In this document: piece by piece, positions 55,401 through 64,000 of the stretch
Position numbering within the stretch: the stretch's first letter is position 1
How the letters are laid out: each line of letters starts with the position of its first letter
Assembly (NCBI GenBank): GCA_039619475.1
Contig: CM077115.1
Location: forward strand, 414,478,557-414,542,556
Direction: 5' to 3'
From: Icerya purchasi
Taxonomy: Eukaryota > Arthropoda > Insecta > Hemiptera > Monophlebidae
DNA length: 64,000 nt
The notes under the pieces: generated by a model
The model's input: only the letters and a program-made list of their open reading frames with translations
Databases searched by the model: none
What the model was told of the DNA's origin: nothing
Program-made: the position numbers and the translations under genes

Positions 55401-56188
55401 ATGTCGCCGGCACACTGTCCACTCCCACAGCGTGTACCTACCTAATCTCAGGTGAAGCCGAAGCAATGAGGCTACATGATGACAGCTCCGCATTAGAAGC
55501 CGAGCTATACGGAATTCTCTTTGGATTGGAAGCATGTGCGTGGTGTAAATCTGAGAACAAACAATACATAATTATCACAGATTCACTGGCCTCCCTTCAA
55601 ACTATTCAGTTACTTACTATAACCAGTCCATTAGTCTATAAAATAAGATCTATAGCACATCGCCTTACCCAAGAGGGGATACAAGTAGGCTTCGTGTGGG
55701 TGCCGGCACATGTTGGAATACCCGGAAACGAATGTGTATACCGGGCCGCGAAGTCAATGTTGACTGCCTCTATGCCACCCAATGTCCCATCACCAGAAAT
55801 TACTCCCTTCTTCCACAGAAATATGAAAGAACATTGGATCTCATTCTGGTCCCAACATGTAACTTTCCTAAGGAATATTAAACCAAATGTTGTACCTTGG
55901 TGGCCACCGATCCAAATGTCCAAAAAAGAATTCTCTGCCCTTAATAGGTTGAGACTGGGACACACATCGATATCTCACAACCATGTCCTCCAGGGAGCCC
56001 CTCCACCGATTTCCTGCCCATTCTGCAATGCAGCAGTGCTACCTTCGGTGGAGCACATCCCGAAACAATGTAAAAACTTAACAAGAATCAAGGACGAACC
56101 ACTACACCTTCTTTTAGATAACCGTCCAGAACAGGTTCAGACAATGCTAATCTCCCTTAACAGAAATAATCTAATAAAAAAATTATAA
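52496..56188 (+). pseudogene. I-type LINE ORF2 (endonuclease, RT, RNase H), multiply disrupted
   Basis: Start MAANLSILQWNCRGF (52496), just after ORF1. Endonuclease: QWNCRGF, then CYQKTHL, where the catalytic Glu of the usual QETH is Lys; LLLGDFNAHSSEWG, IDLAFAS and SSDHFPIFIHF are kept. The first frame ends at 53905 after GADSIHPFIHS because of an 8-bp tandem duplication. RT continues in other frames: a TAA at about 54019, YRPISLLSSLSKIMEE, FFDIEKAFDRKW, AQGSPLSVTLFILYINDV, then LFIEDLNISL where the catalytic ADD is IED. Next KFLGLTFDSHLAWSPHI, a TAG at 54883, and LTYGCQVFYLAS. RNase H (55375-55780): VYTDGAKANVAG, ALEAELYGILFG, IITDSLASLQ, WVPAHVGIPGNECVYRAAK, where the last catalytic Asp is Tyr. 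C-terminal CPFCN...EHIPKQC. Confidence 0.88.
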
Positions 56189-56460
56189 TAAATCCGATAC
56201 TCGTTGTGCCGTAATGACCCTGGCAGTTATACATGGCCAACGAGTAGTTTACCAAAAAAAAAAAAAAACCGATATAAAAAAAAATTAAAGTTTATTACTT
56301 AAGTTTTATTGTAAGAAGGTTCTAGGTCAAGATTAAGCCTAACGACGGTTGGCGCCTTTGTACGCAAACTCATATTATAAAAAAAAGCGCTATTGAAATA
56401 CAGTTCATAATTAAGAAAAAAAGCTTCCCGCCCCAAAACGTCTCTCTGGATCCGCCCCTG

Positions 56461-57725
56461 TATATATATATATAAAGTTCTTTTACTATTAATTTTTGAA
56501 ATTAAAAATCCGAATAAGTCACCAAACTTGTACTGGTAGATTTGAACTTCGTAAACCTGCGTTGAAAATTAATTTAATAATAAATGTATTTCCCCTTTTG
56601 TGAATATAGATTTCAATAATTTTCTCGGAACACTTAATGTTAGCCTATGGTAAATTTCCATTACTCTGACACTTTTTTTTTTTTTTTACTTTTTTATTGG
56701 GCTTGTCAGCTACGGACGATTACCCATCAAGAAGGAAGAACGTAGGACAAAAGGAAACTAAGGACACTAAGAAAGTTATTCGGGAAAGATGGAGACGGCT
56801 AGAACTACTATAGAGAGATAGCAAGGGAGTCAAAAAAGATCGGTACTAAAACTCGTGCAATTAGCAGTCCGCAGGGAAATAAATGTGTAGACGAAAAAAG
56901 TATAAAGGATACCTTAAAGGAAAGGAAAGCTCTCATGTCCACTTAATATCATTTGAACTACTTTTACATCACGCGACTCCCGATTTATATTAAGATGTTA
57001 AACACATTACGGTGGCTGCAAAAGTAGATCCCGTCAGTGCGGTCCGCCTGTTCCGATTTAAAGTAGAGAAATGCAATTAGTGTTAATTGGTTTTAATTTT
57101 AACGGGTAATTACGCGAGTAAATTTTCCAGTCTCTCGGGAAATGTTGATCGACGTTTCGTTCATTGTGTATACTGCTTTAAAGTACTCGGAAAATTTATT
57201 TGCTATTTTTTTATGTTTTCCTGGTTCGTCGTCGCAGAGACATTAGCGTAAGAAGTATAGGGAAAGAAAAAAAGTGTAATCAGATCTTTACGCGAACAAA
57301 TTTAAAGCCGAGGCTGCAATCTTCGATTCCTTAAATACTTCCTTATAATAGGCGCATATCAAAAAACCCTTAATCAAAACCAAGATAATTTGATGTATTT
57401 TATAATGCCGGCACACATAAATTTCGTAGTACAGTAGGTACTGCTTTTGACGATCACTTTGGAACATCGTTAAAAAATGGATGATCACTGTGAAGGGGGT
57501 AGAAAAAAGACTGCGCAAAATAAACATAGCTAGAAAACAGAATGTTCCTACATAACTGTACAATGTTCGTCTCGTATCACTTCAGAAACACGAATCGATA
57601 TAAAATATGATTTCAAAAACAAACCTTAATGCGTACATAAAAAAACGTTTAATGTTTGACTCTTGCTAAATGTTGTCAGCGTGTTAGTGATGAAATATTT
57701 GTACTGGTATTGGGAGTAAAAGTCC
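56461..57725. other. No gene recognised; SINE-A tail fragment
   Basis: A (TA)n tract at 56461-56474. At about 56678-56735 a T-run followed by TTGGGCTTGTCAGCTACGGA reads on the minus strand like a SINE-A / LINE J tail (poly-A). The remainder is unremarkable. Confidence 0.45.
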
Positions 57726-57927
57726 TCACACCATAATGTTCAGAAGTATATGAAGAGCTTCCATCATACTGTTGCCTGGAGTAACGGTTTTGGTATAAGC
57801 TTGGTCGTCATCGGGAACTACGGCGACTTCGGTGCGCATGGTTTTCATTTTTGATGAAATTTCCACGTAGATATTTCCCTCGGTCGGCTGGCGGGACGTG
57901 GGTAAATTTTCGCCAGCTGTAACGGCG
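57726..57927 (-). CDS. Putative 3'-terminal coding exon of an unrecognised gene
   Basis: Minus strand: pyrimidine-rich TTACCTCTCTCAG acceptor before 57927 (an alternative TTACAG acceptor lies at 57917), then an open frame to a TGA at 57728-57726. It reads AVTAGENLPTSRQPTEGNIY, then VEISSKMKTMRTEV, then AVVPDDDQAYTKTV, then TPGNSMMEALHILLNIMV. Codon use is more GC-rich and balanced than the surrounding DNA, which suggests real coding. I do not recognise the family, and no upstream exon was identified between here and the right edge. It could also be a chance frame. It is not part of the takeout-like gene, which starts at 38307. Confidence 0.45.
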
Positions 57928-58730
57928 CTGAGAGAGGTAAGAAAAACATTTATGAAATCAACACTGCTACTGTAGAGAGACAGAAGTCGTATACGGAACC
58001 ATTTTTAAGAAAGCTTATAGAAAAAAAAAAATGGAAGCTAAGGCTTAGAAAAGAGCTAACAAAAATATTTATAAGCAGGAATGTCGAGAAGAAGGAGAGA
58101 AAATACACAAATAGAACGAAAAACGTGTTAATGTAAAGAGAACGGTGAAATCAGAGGAAATATTGACTTAGAAAATTTCCAAGACTGCAAAACTTGACAT
58201 AAAACTGATATTTTATCGTCCAAATTAGTGGTTCTGAACGTACTAAGAGTAGACAATAAAGTAGAAATTAAGTGGTCAGTGGAAACAGAATTATTAACAG
58301 CCGGAGAATTCGCTGAGTTAGAGGAAGATGTAAAACTGAATAGCCGGCATTAACGGTTAAACTGGAATAATATTTGTCGGATTTTGTGATTTTGGTCAGG
58401 AATGATGTGATTAGAAAGACAATTTGATGTATATGCGAACAGGAGGAACTATTGGAGTAATTTTGCCGTTTCCATGATATTAGACGAGTCGCATAATAAG
58501 GTGGGGAAATTTTTAACCAGCTTCTTTTGATTGTTATCCTTCGCCTTGTTGTATGAAACATTTTAGAAACTCAGGATCTTATGCATTTTTACCTGCTCTT
58601 GAGCGTCGAGACTACCTCTGTGCAATCTAGCTATACAGGTAGCGTTTTTAGCAATTGCTATATGCAGTGCACAAGACTCTACACTTGAAACTGGTATCGT
58701 GATTGATTTATCGATATACAAATGTAGCCC
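57928..58730. other. No gene recognised
   Basis: Upstream of the putative terminal exon, so possibly its intron. No further exon seen. Confidence 0.45.
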
Positions 58731-58915
58731 GTGTGTGTCTGCTGTGTACTAACTAGCGCGCATATGATGGTATATTTAGTGGTTTACCATTGCCTTCCAC
58801 GTGATTCTATTAGCGAGTATTTCAATTTAAATTTTCGTAATAATTTCTGTCGTCGCCTGGGATTGAACCTGCGCTTATGTAATGGAAGTCAAGCGCTCTG
58901 GCAACTAGACCTGAC
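58731..58915 (-). mobile_element. tRNA-derived SINE, third type
   Basis: Minus strand: A-box-like TTGCCAGAGCGC (58904-58893), B-box GGTTCAATCCC (58869-58859) at tRNA-like spacing, then a non-tRNA body with CGTGGAAGGCAATGGTAAAC-CAC. The 5' and 3' flanks do not pair as an acceptor stem, so it is not a functional tRNA gene. Confidence 0.55.
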
Positions 58916-60151
58916 TAGAAATTTCTTCACCAAGATGAACGCAAAATAGCTGCGATTCCTTGTTGGATTGTAGTGCATTCAGAAGAGGAAGGACTCTAGC
59001 GGAGCAAATAAAGCAAACAGGTTTGCCCCGATGTGAAGAACTGTAGCGGCCGAGTCGGATACAATTACGGTAAAGTTTAGGTCTGCAAATAACCGGTTCA
59101 ACTTTAGAAATTGGCGCAAAAGTTCCGTTGAGCTTAAAAGTTGATTTTCAATAAAAAAAAATATTTTCAGAAATACATTTCTGTTACCTTTGGGGGGGAG
59201 GGGGGATATTCAAGAAGATATTGCTATGCCGGAGAAGTTGTTAATGAAAAGTTCCTCGATGATGGAGAAAACTGTTTGGACGTCACGAACTATGCCGAGA
59301 CGAAATGATATATAATGATTGCGGAAGCGGTTATCGAATTTTAAGCTTTTTTGTACATGTTGTGTCGGAAAACAGAAACTGCGACGAAAATCCTCATAAT
59401 CAAGTTCTTTCCCTATCGAGTAATGGATAAACAGCTAACTTTTTTATGTGACCTTTAAGGTGAGGATCACGGGCAAAGTTGAGATATGTTTTTATTTTCT
59501 ACATTTTCGGCTGAAAGCGCGATTTGACCTTCAAAGTTATTCGGCAATATCAGTGCGCGAGATTTGTCTTAATTTGTATTCCGCCGGATTTCAATGAAGC
59601 AGTCACTTTGAATGATGGTTACGCATATTTGGACTGAATTACCGGTAGTATTTTCTATCGGGAGACGTTCGTGTTCGTAGTTGAAATATTACTTGGAACA
59701 ACATTAAACGCGGATAGAGAACCAGAATGTCGCACCGGTTATTTGATTTATTTCATGATTTAGATTGCACGGTCCTAACCGCGCACTTGCTACCCGTTCG
59801 CGTAAAGAATAACTAAAGAAGATGATAAAAATAATAATGCGCAATAGAAATGATAGTTTAGAAATGATAAGAATACACTGATAAGAAAACGGATAACAAA
59901 TAAATTAAAAGCGGGAAATGAAAAGGATCTCATCGATGATTACAGGGGGGACAGCTGAGAATTTATCACGCCGAGAATTCTCAGTTGATCCGTATAACAA
60001 CCGAGATTTTGAAAAGCGGACAGGTTTCCAAGTTCTGTGGATTTCGATCGGTATAAACGCCGGACCTACTATATTTGTAAAAAAAAAGTAATAATAATTT
60101 CGCAATCTCGCTGGAGTAGTTAAATTTTACATTATTCGGTCGTGCTGGATC
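58916..60151. other. No gene recognised
   Basis: Includes a G-rich run near 59194-59211. Nothing else identified. Confidence 0.5.
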
Positions 60152-60260
60152 CAGGAACGGATTAAGGATTTACGAGGACTAATCTTGAATAAAGAGTGGG
60201 GCCTCCCTTAGAAGAAAAAATGGTGACAAAAATGATCATAAGTGGTCTTTAAATAGCCTA
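60152..60260 (+). repeat. hAT-like terminus relic, second copy
   Basis: CAGGAACGGATTAAGGATTT then ACGAGG-ACTAATCTTGAAT; homologous to 35639-35760 in the same orientation for about 75-100 bp. Confidence 0.45.
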
Positions 60261-61191
60261 GGCAGCTCTCACCGTAGTAATAACCTTAGTAGTTAAAAAC
60301 GGTAATTTAATGAGAAAAAAAAAACAACAACATTGATAAATGATGAAGACGAACGAAAATAAAATTGCCTAAAAAAAGGTTTCAACGATCGAGTAGTCTC
60401 TCTGGGTAACGGTCTCTGATCGACAAGCCCCTTCCAAAAAAAAAAAAAAAAAAGAAGGAACGATTGAGCAGTCAGCTAATTTTTTAAAATAAGTTACGAC
60501 AATTACCTCTAGGCTGTATTAAAATATAAAATAAAAAAAAAAAACAAGTATCTGAATTTTCTTTCCGGTCAACTTTTCTTTCTTTTTATTTTATTCTGTC
60601 TATGATAGTTGGCACTTTTTTTTTCAAATAAAGTCCTAGGCCTCTTCGGTTTTCACCGTACACGCTCATGATAAACCGTCGCGTTGTGGATTTTTCATTT
60701 TTCTGCAACCTATTAATTGCTTTTTTACAATTATCTTATTAAAAAAACAAAAAAAAAAAAAAGACCATTTCCGTAGCGCGTTGAGATTTGAAAAATACCT
60801 TTACGATTTTCACTGGCGGCTTATTCGATGAAGTTGATTTAACTTTCTTTCTTTCCTTTGTTATGATTTTGTGCAGACATTCGTGGACTACGCTGAAGCA
60901 TTTGTGGCCACGATTGTTTGTTATAATTATTGTGTAAGAGGATTGTAATTCCTATTCCATTAATTTTCTGGTTAGGTAAGTTCAGGTAATGTACCTTGGA
61001 CTCAGTCTGGCCAATTTCTCTTTCCTAAAGATTTTATTCAGCCTCCGTGGGTAATGTTGAACATTTACGGCCATGGTTGTCTGTCTGTAATCTTTTTCCC
61101 AATTAAATATTATGTATCCTTCATTAGTTGGCAGTATTCTTATATTAACTGGTTGGTGGCTAAATGACTTGATAGTTAACTAAAGCCGGGC

Positions 61192-61225
<34 letters not shown>

Positions 61226-61599
61226 TTCTTTTTTAAATCATTGCGAAAATTCTTTCTCTAATCCTGCGTGCTACCAAATGGTTTTCCTACTATCTGTTCC
61301 AAAACGGACTGTAAGTCAATCTCCTCTTTCTTTCTCAATTTACTACCGACTGTGTGTAATCCTTCTCGTACATTTTTCAATTCGTAACCTTTTCCTATCT
61401 CGCTTTATGTAAACTGTCTTCCTGACGGCGTAATATCAGGAAACTTTGGATCGAACGCAGCGATTCCGAGGGTCTACTAGATAATCTTTTTCTACCGGTA
61501 TATTACTTAGCGTATTTGCGTCCCGCAACACTACGCTTTACTCTTAAATTATGATACATCACTTAAAAAAAAATCTCTATTCATCGGAGCTTCCATTTT
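60261..61599. other. No gene recognised
   Basis: Several poly-A runs (for example 61194-61223) preceded near 61170 by GTTAACTAAAGCCGGGCCAT, a possible SINE tail. No coding motif seen. Confidence 0.45.
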
Positions 61600-61809
61600 T
61601 TAACTTGTATCCCATCTTCGTTCTGTTCTCCCCAGCCGTCCGCTTCTCACTTTATACGTAACATCACGTTTTATTTGAATGCTCTTACATTGCCACTGTT
61701 TACTCAAACTAATTGACTTCACTAAGCTGTATAGCGTGTCTTCCATCCTCTCCTTTCCTTTCCTTCTGCTATTTTCATGTCAGCTACTCTTTTCCAAAAA
61801 AAAAAAAAA
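61600..61809 (+). pseudogene. LINE family J-related 3' fragment with poly-A
   Basis: Degraded C-terminal region: a TTTATTTGAATGCTCTTACA stretch corresponds to the FECS of J's HIFFECS motif, preceded by an RFSLYT stretch matching YRFSLLPS. Ends in 13 A at 61797-61809. Weak similarity, supported by order, strand and the poly-A. Confidence 0.4.
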
Positions 61810-62727
61810 TATCCGCTTAAAACTCTCCATTTATCTTTCATTAATGTATTAATCGATAGCCTGATCGTTTCAGAAGCGGTAGATCAGAATTTCAAAGTTT
61901 CTATGAAATAGCTGTCGGAAAAATTTTAACATCACCTGGCTATTCGCGATATAGTATAAATGCCGTGAATTCGATATCTTCAAGACTGTGTAAAAGACTA
62001 TTGCATTAAAACTGAGCGATTATCTCGTAATGTTGTAGGCGAAGGTTTTTTTTTAGTTAGAAGGTCCAGGAAGTGGGCGAAATGATGTTTAATCAAATTT
62101 TGACGGGCTTTCGGTGACAATGTAATATAGTAAGCCGTTGGTAAAGAAATTCTTCAAATGACAATGAAAGAGCTTGCGGAAAAAAAACGGGGAAAAATTG
62201 GAGTGATAGTGATCGATTTTAGCAAATTACACGAAAGGTAGCTTCTGTGTCATCCGGTGTTATCGTGCGAATATCGAAAGGTGATTGAAATTCCAACGAC
62301 CAGTTGATAAAGCAGCAATGTCGTATAAATTTCACAAGCGTTTAAAATTCTTCGCCTATTTTGAAGTTCTCGAAAAAAACTGAATAAAAACTCTGAAAAT
62401 TAATAAATATTTCTTGGTTGGAGGATTTTATACGAACCGGTGATACGGGAAAAAAGGCGAAGTTTAAATATGTGCAGAGACAGTCTGTTATATTAAAAGT
62501 TTGAACAGACAGTTTCAATCTCGATTTCGGTCGACACGAATAAATGGTAAAGTTTTCAAAAGACAAAGAACTAGAATGTATACAGTTTTTTGAGGCTTAA
62601 GGTGGAATACTATTTTTAAAGTAGTACTGTAATACAAGTTCTACTAACAGATATAATTTACGAGAGTTTCGGATATGTGTCGCATGAAATAGAATCTTCA
62701 AAAACAGTTTTAATTATTGGTAAAGTT
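61810..62727. other. No gene recognised
   Basis: Unremarkable AT-rich sequence. Confidence 0.5.
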
Positions 62728-62818
62728 AAAAATAATAATAGTAATAATAATAATGGTAATAATAATAATAATGGTAATAATGGTAATAATAACGGTAATG
62801 ACACTAATAATAGCGTAA
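62728..62818. repeat. (AAT)n-rich trinucleotide microsatellite
   Basis: AATAATAAT runs with interspersed GGT units, alternating over about 90 bp. Confidence 0.9.
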
Positions 62819-64000
62819 AATAACGGAGGATCACTTTTTGAAATGCGAATCAATGTAAATCCTTGCAATAAGGCAATTGTAATTTTGCACTGTTCGTATA
62901 ACGCCCGCATTGACGGCCGGTATTACTGATATTATAATTTAACGATTGCGTGATAGTGTACCATTTAATTACACTTGTTTATTACCGAGTAGCAATAACA
63001 CAACCCGGTGGTACAACTCAACTTGGTATTATTTCGTTACTCTTGCAGATCGAATTTTCCGTCAAGTGGAAAGCCCTTCCACGTAGTTTCACATTTTTCA
63101 TTATTTTGTATTTATTTAAACGCGTAAATATTAATTTTGAAACTGGTTTTGGAAAAATCTACGTCCTTTTCACGAGCAGTGTACATCATTTATCTACGCA
63201 TCAGCGTAGGAACGGACGCGTAATTAACAAGTCTGTCAAACTAACCGGCGGCACTGCTCCGGATACGTTATATAATACCGGTTGTTGCTCATAGGGGAGA
63301 ATATTGCGGACTACATTTTAGGGCATTGTTGCGAAGTAAGTTCGGGACGAGTAAACAAGAAGCGAAGATGTATTAAATTCGTTATCCTCGCAGCTGCAAA
63401 GACACCAGTTTGGTGGCACTCTTCGATGCATCTGATCGTGCTAAATGTGACAGATTAATCTTGGCCATTCTACTATCAGATAAGTTGCCGAAGAAGATTA
63501 GGGGGCATCGTTCCGTCTCTGTCTGTTTCGGCGCGTGATATGTCTTTAGGCGTTGTGTTTGACCGTTTCAATGCGTGGGCGAAATCTGTAAATGACGAAT
63601 GTCCAGTGTGACCTTGAACTTAACTCCCCGCGCGGGTTAATATAGGGTTTTCATTTATTCTTTTTTCTTTACCGAAGACTTACCACCCCGATCAGTTTTG
63701 ACAGGTTTTCGAGATAGATGAGAGTGTTTCTTACAGAACCGATATATGTATAATGGCTAATATTATATCTGGCCTCGCTCTGTTTGCAACGTGTTTCATT
63801 TTAAACGATATTTCAGCGAACTGCTACAAATACGGTTGGTGCCGTGAATTAATTTGCATAAAGTTCAGGAATATAGCCGTTGGACTAAAAATCTAAAAAG
63901 GTGAAGATAATTTCGAGGTTAGAAAAAATTACACTCCGAAAGAAGGAAAAAAAGTAATATGACTGGAATTTTACAATGAACTTAGTTCAGGAATAGCTGG
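62819..64000. other. No gene recognised
   Basis: The open frame 62950-63294 (plus) has no recognisable motif. Near 63405-63510 a plus-strand stretch reads KDTSLVALFDASDRAKCDRL, slightly protein-like, but no family was recognised and no splice frame supports it. Confidence 0.4.

Larger units (their letters stand above)
51236..56267 (+). mobile_element. I-type LINE, nearly full length, decayed
   Basis: Has both ORFs in order, ORF1 (about 51450-52390) and ORF2 (52496-56188), followed by a short 3' UTR and a poly-A at about 56253-56267. A C-terminal RNase H domain places it in the I-like group of LINEs. The exact 5' end is uncertain. It is the least truncated LINE in the window but is disabled in ORF1, endonuclease, RT and RNase H (see ORF entries). 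Confidence 0.8.
44737..56460. mobile_element. Composite nested insertion with hAT-like ends in a split (TA)n tract
   Basis: The left end CAGTGGCGGA at 44737 and the right end TCCGCCCCTG at 56460 are inverted matches with one mismatch, a hAT-like terminus. Alternating TA runs lie outside both ends, as if an insertion had split one microsatellite. The outermost 570 bp on the left and 190 bp on the right belong to no LINE and would be the remains of the outer element. Inside lie four LINE copies: R1-like, J, RTE and I. No transposase was found inside, so the outer unit is non-autonomous or has lost its gene. The repeat register hides any exact 8-bp target duplication. Confidence 0.5.

Noticed and set aside
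58852..58912. tRNA gene on the minus strand
   Set aside because: A and B boxes are present but the ends do not pair as an acceptor stem and a non-tRNA body follows, so it is a SINE.
62950..63294. 114-codon plus-strand open frame
   Set aside because: No motif, composition not protein-like, no supporting signals.

Overview
This window looks like AT-rich nuclear DNA of an insect, probably one with a large, repeat-laden genome. It has spliced exons with GT-AG introns, an insect-specific secreted protein family (takeout/JHBP), many LINE, SINE, mariner, hAT and MITE relics, and long (TA)n, poly-A and poly-T tracts. No bacterial-type operon, rRNA, genuine tRNA gene or CRISPR array was seen. The order cannot be fixed from sequence alone; a hemimetabolous insect such as a hemipteran is a guess from intron size and repeat content.

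The one host gene that reads completely is a takeout-like (haemolymph juvenile-hormone-binding-protein family) gene on the minus strand. Six coding exons at 38307-38211, 26241-26149, 14538-14391, 9195-9053, 8961-8809 and 7134-6974 join in compatible phases. They give a 264-residue protein with a signal peptide, the family's N-terminal cysteine pair and its usual C-terminal region. Four of the five introns are long (11,969, 11,610, 5,195 and 1,674 bp; the fifth is 91 bp), so about half the window is intron of this gene and is filled with transposon debris. A second minus-strand gene, not recognised, may contribute a 3'-terminal exon at 57927-57726.

The rest is mobile DNA. From left to right: a decayed mariner with unusually long terminal inverted repeats (2775-4076); MITEs next to (TA)n tracts (about 4081-4480, 17484-17766, 39602-40594); decayed copies of one RNase H-bearing LINE family, here called J (11564-13416 minus, 32790-33095 minus, 34074-34213, 36560-36969, 46421-49039, about 61600-61809); a tRNA-derived SINE pair flanking a hAT transposase relic (22280-23620); a second tRNA-derived SINE family whose tail resembles the tail of LINE J (41106-41262, 44215-44378, fragments elsewhere); RTE-type and R1-type LINE fragments (42478-44140); and a nested composite.

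The composite at 44737-56460 has hAT-like ends in a split (TA)n tract. Between them lies an R1-like LINE interrupted by LINE J and by an RTE-type LINE, followed by a nearly full-length I-type LINE with ORF1, endonuclease, reverse transcriptase and RNase H. All these elements carry visible disabling lesions. I found no clearly new biological system. The most unusual features are the nested composite, the SINE/LINE tail sharing, the MITEs placed next to TA tracts and the long-TIR mariner.
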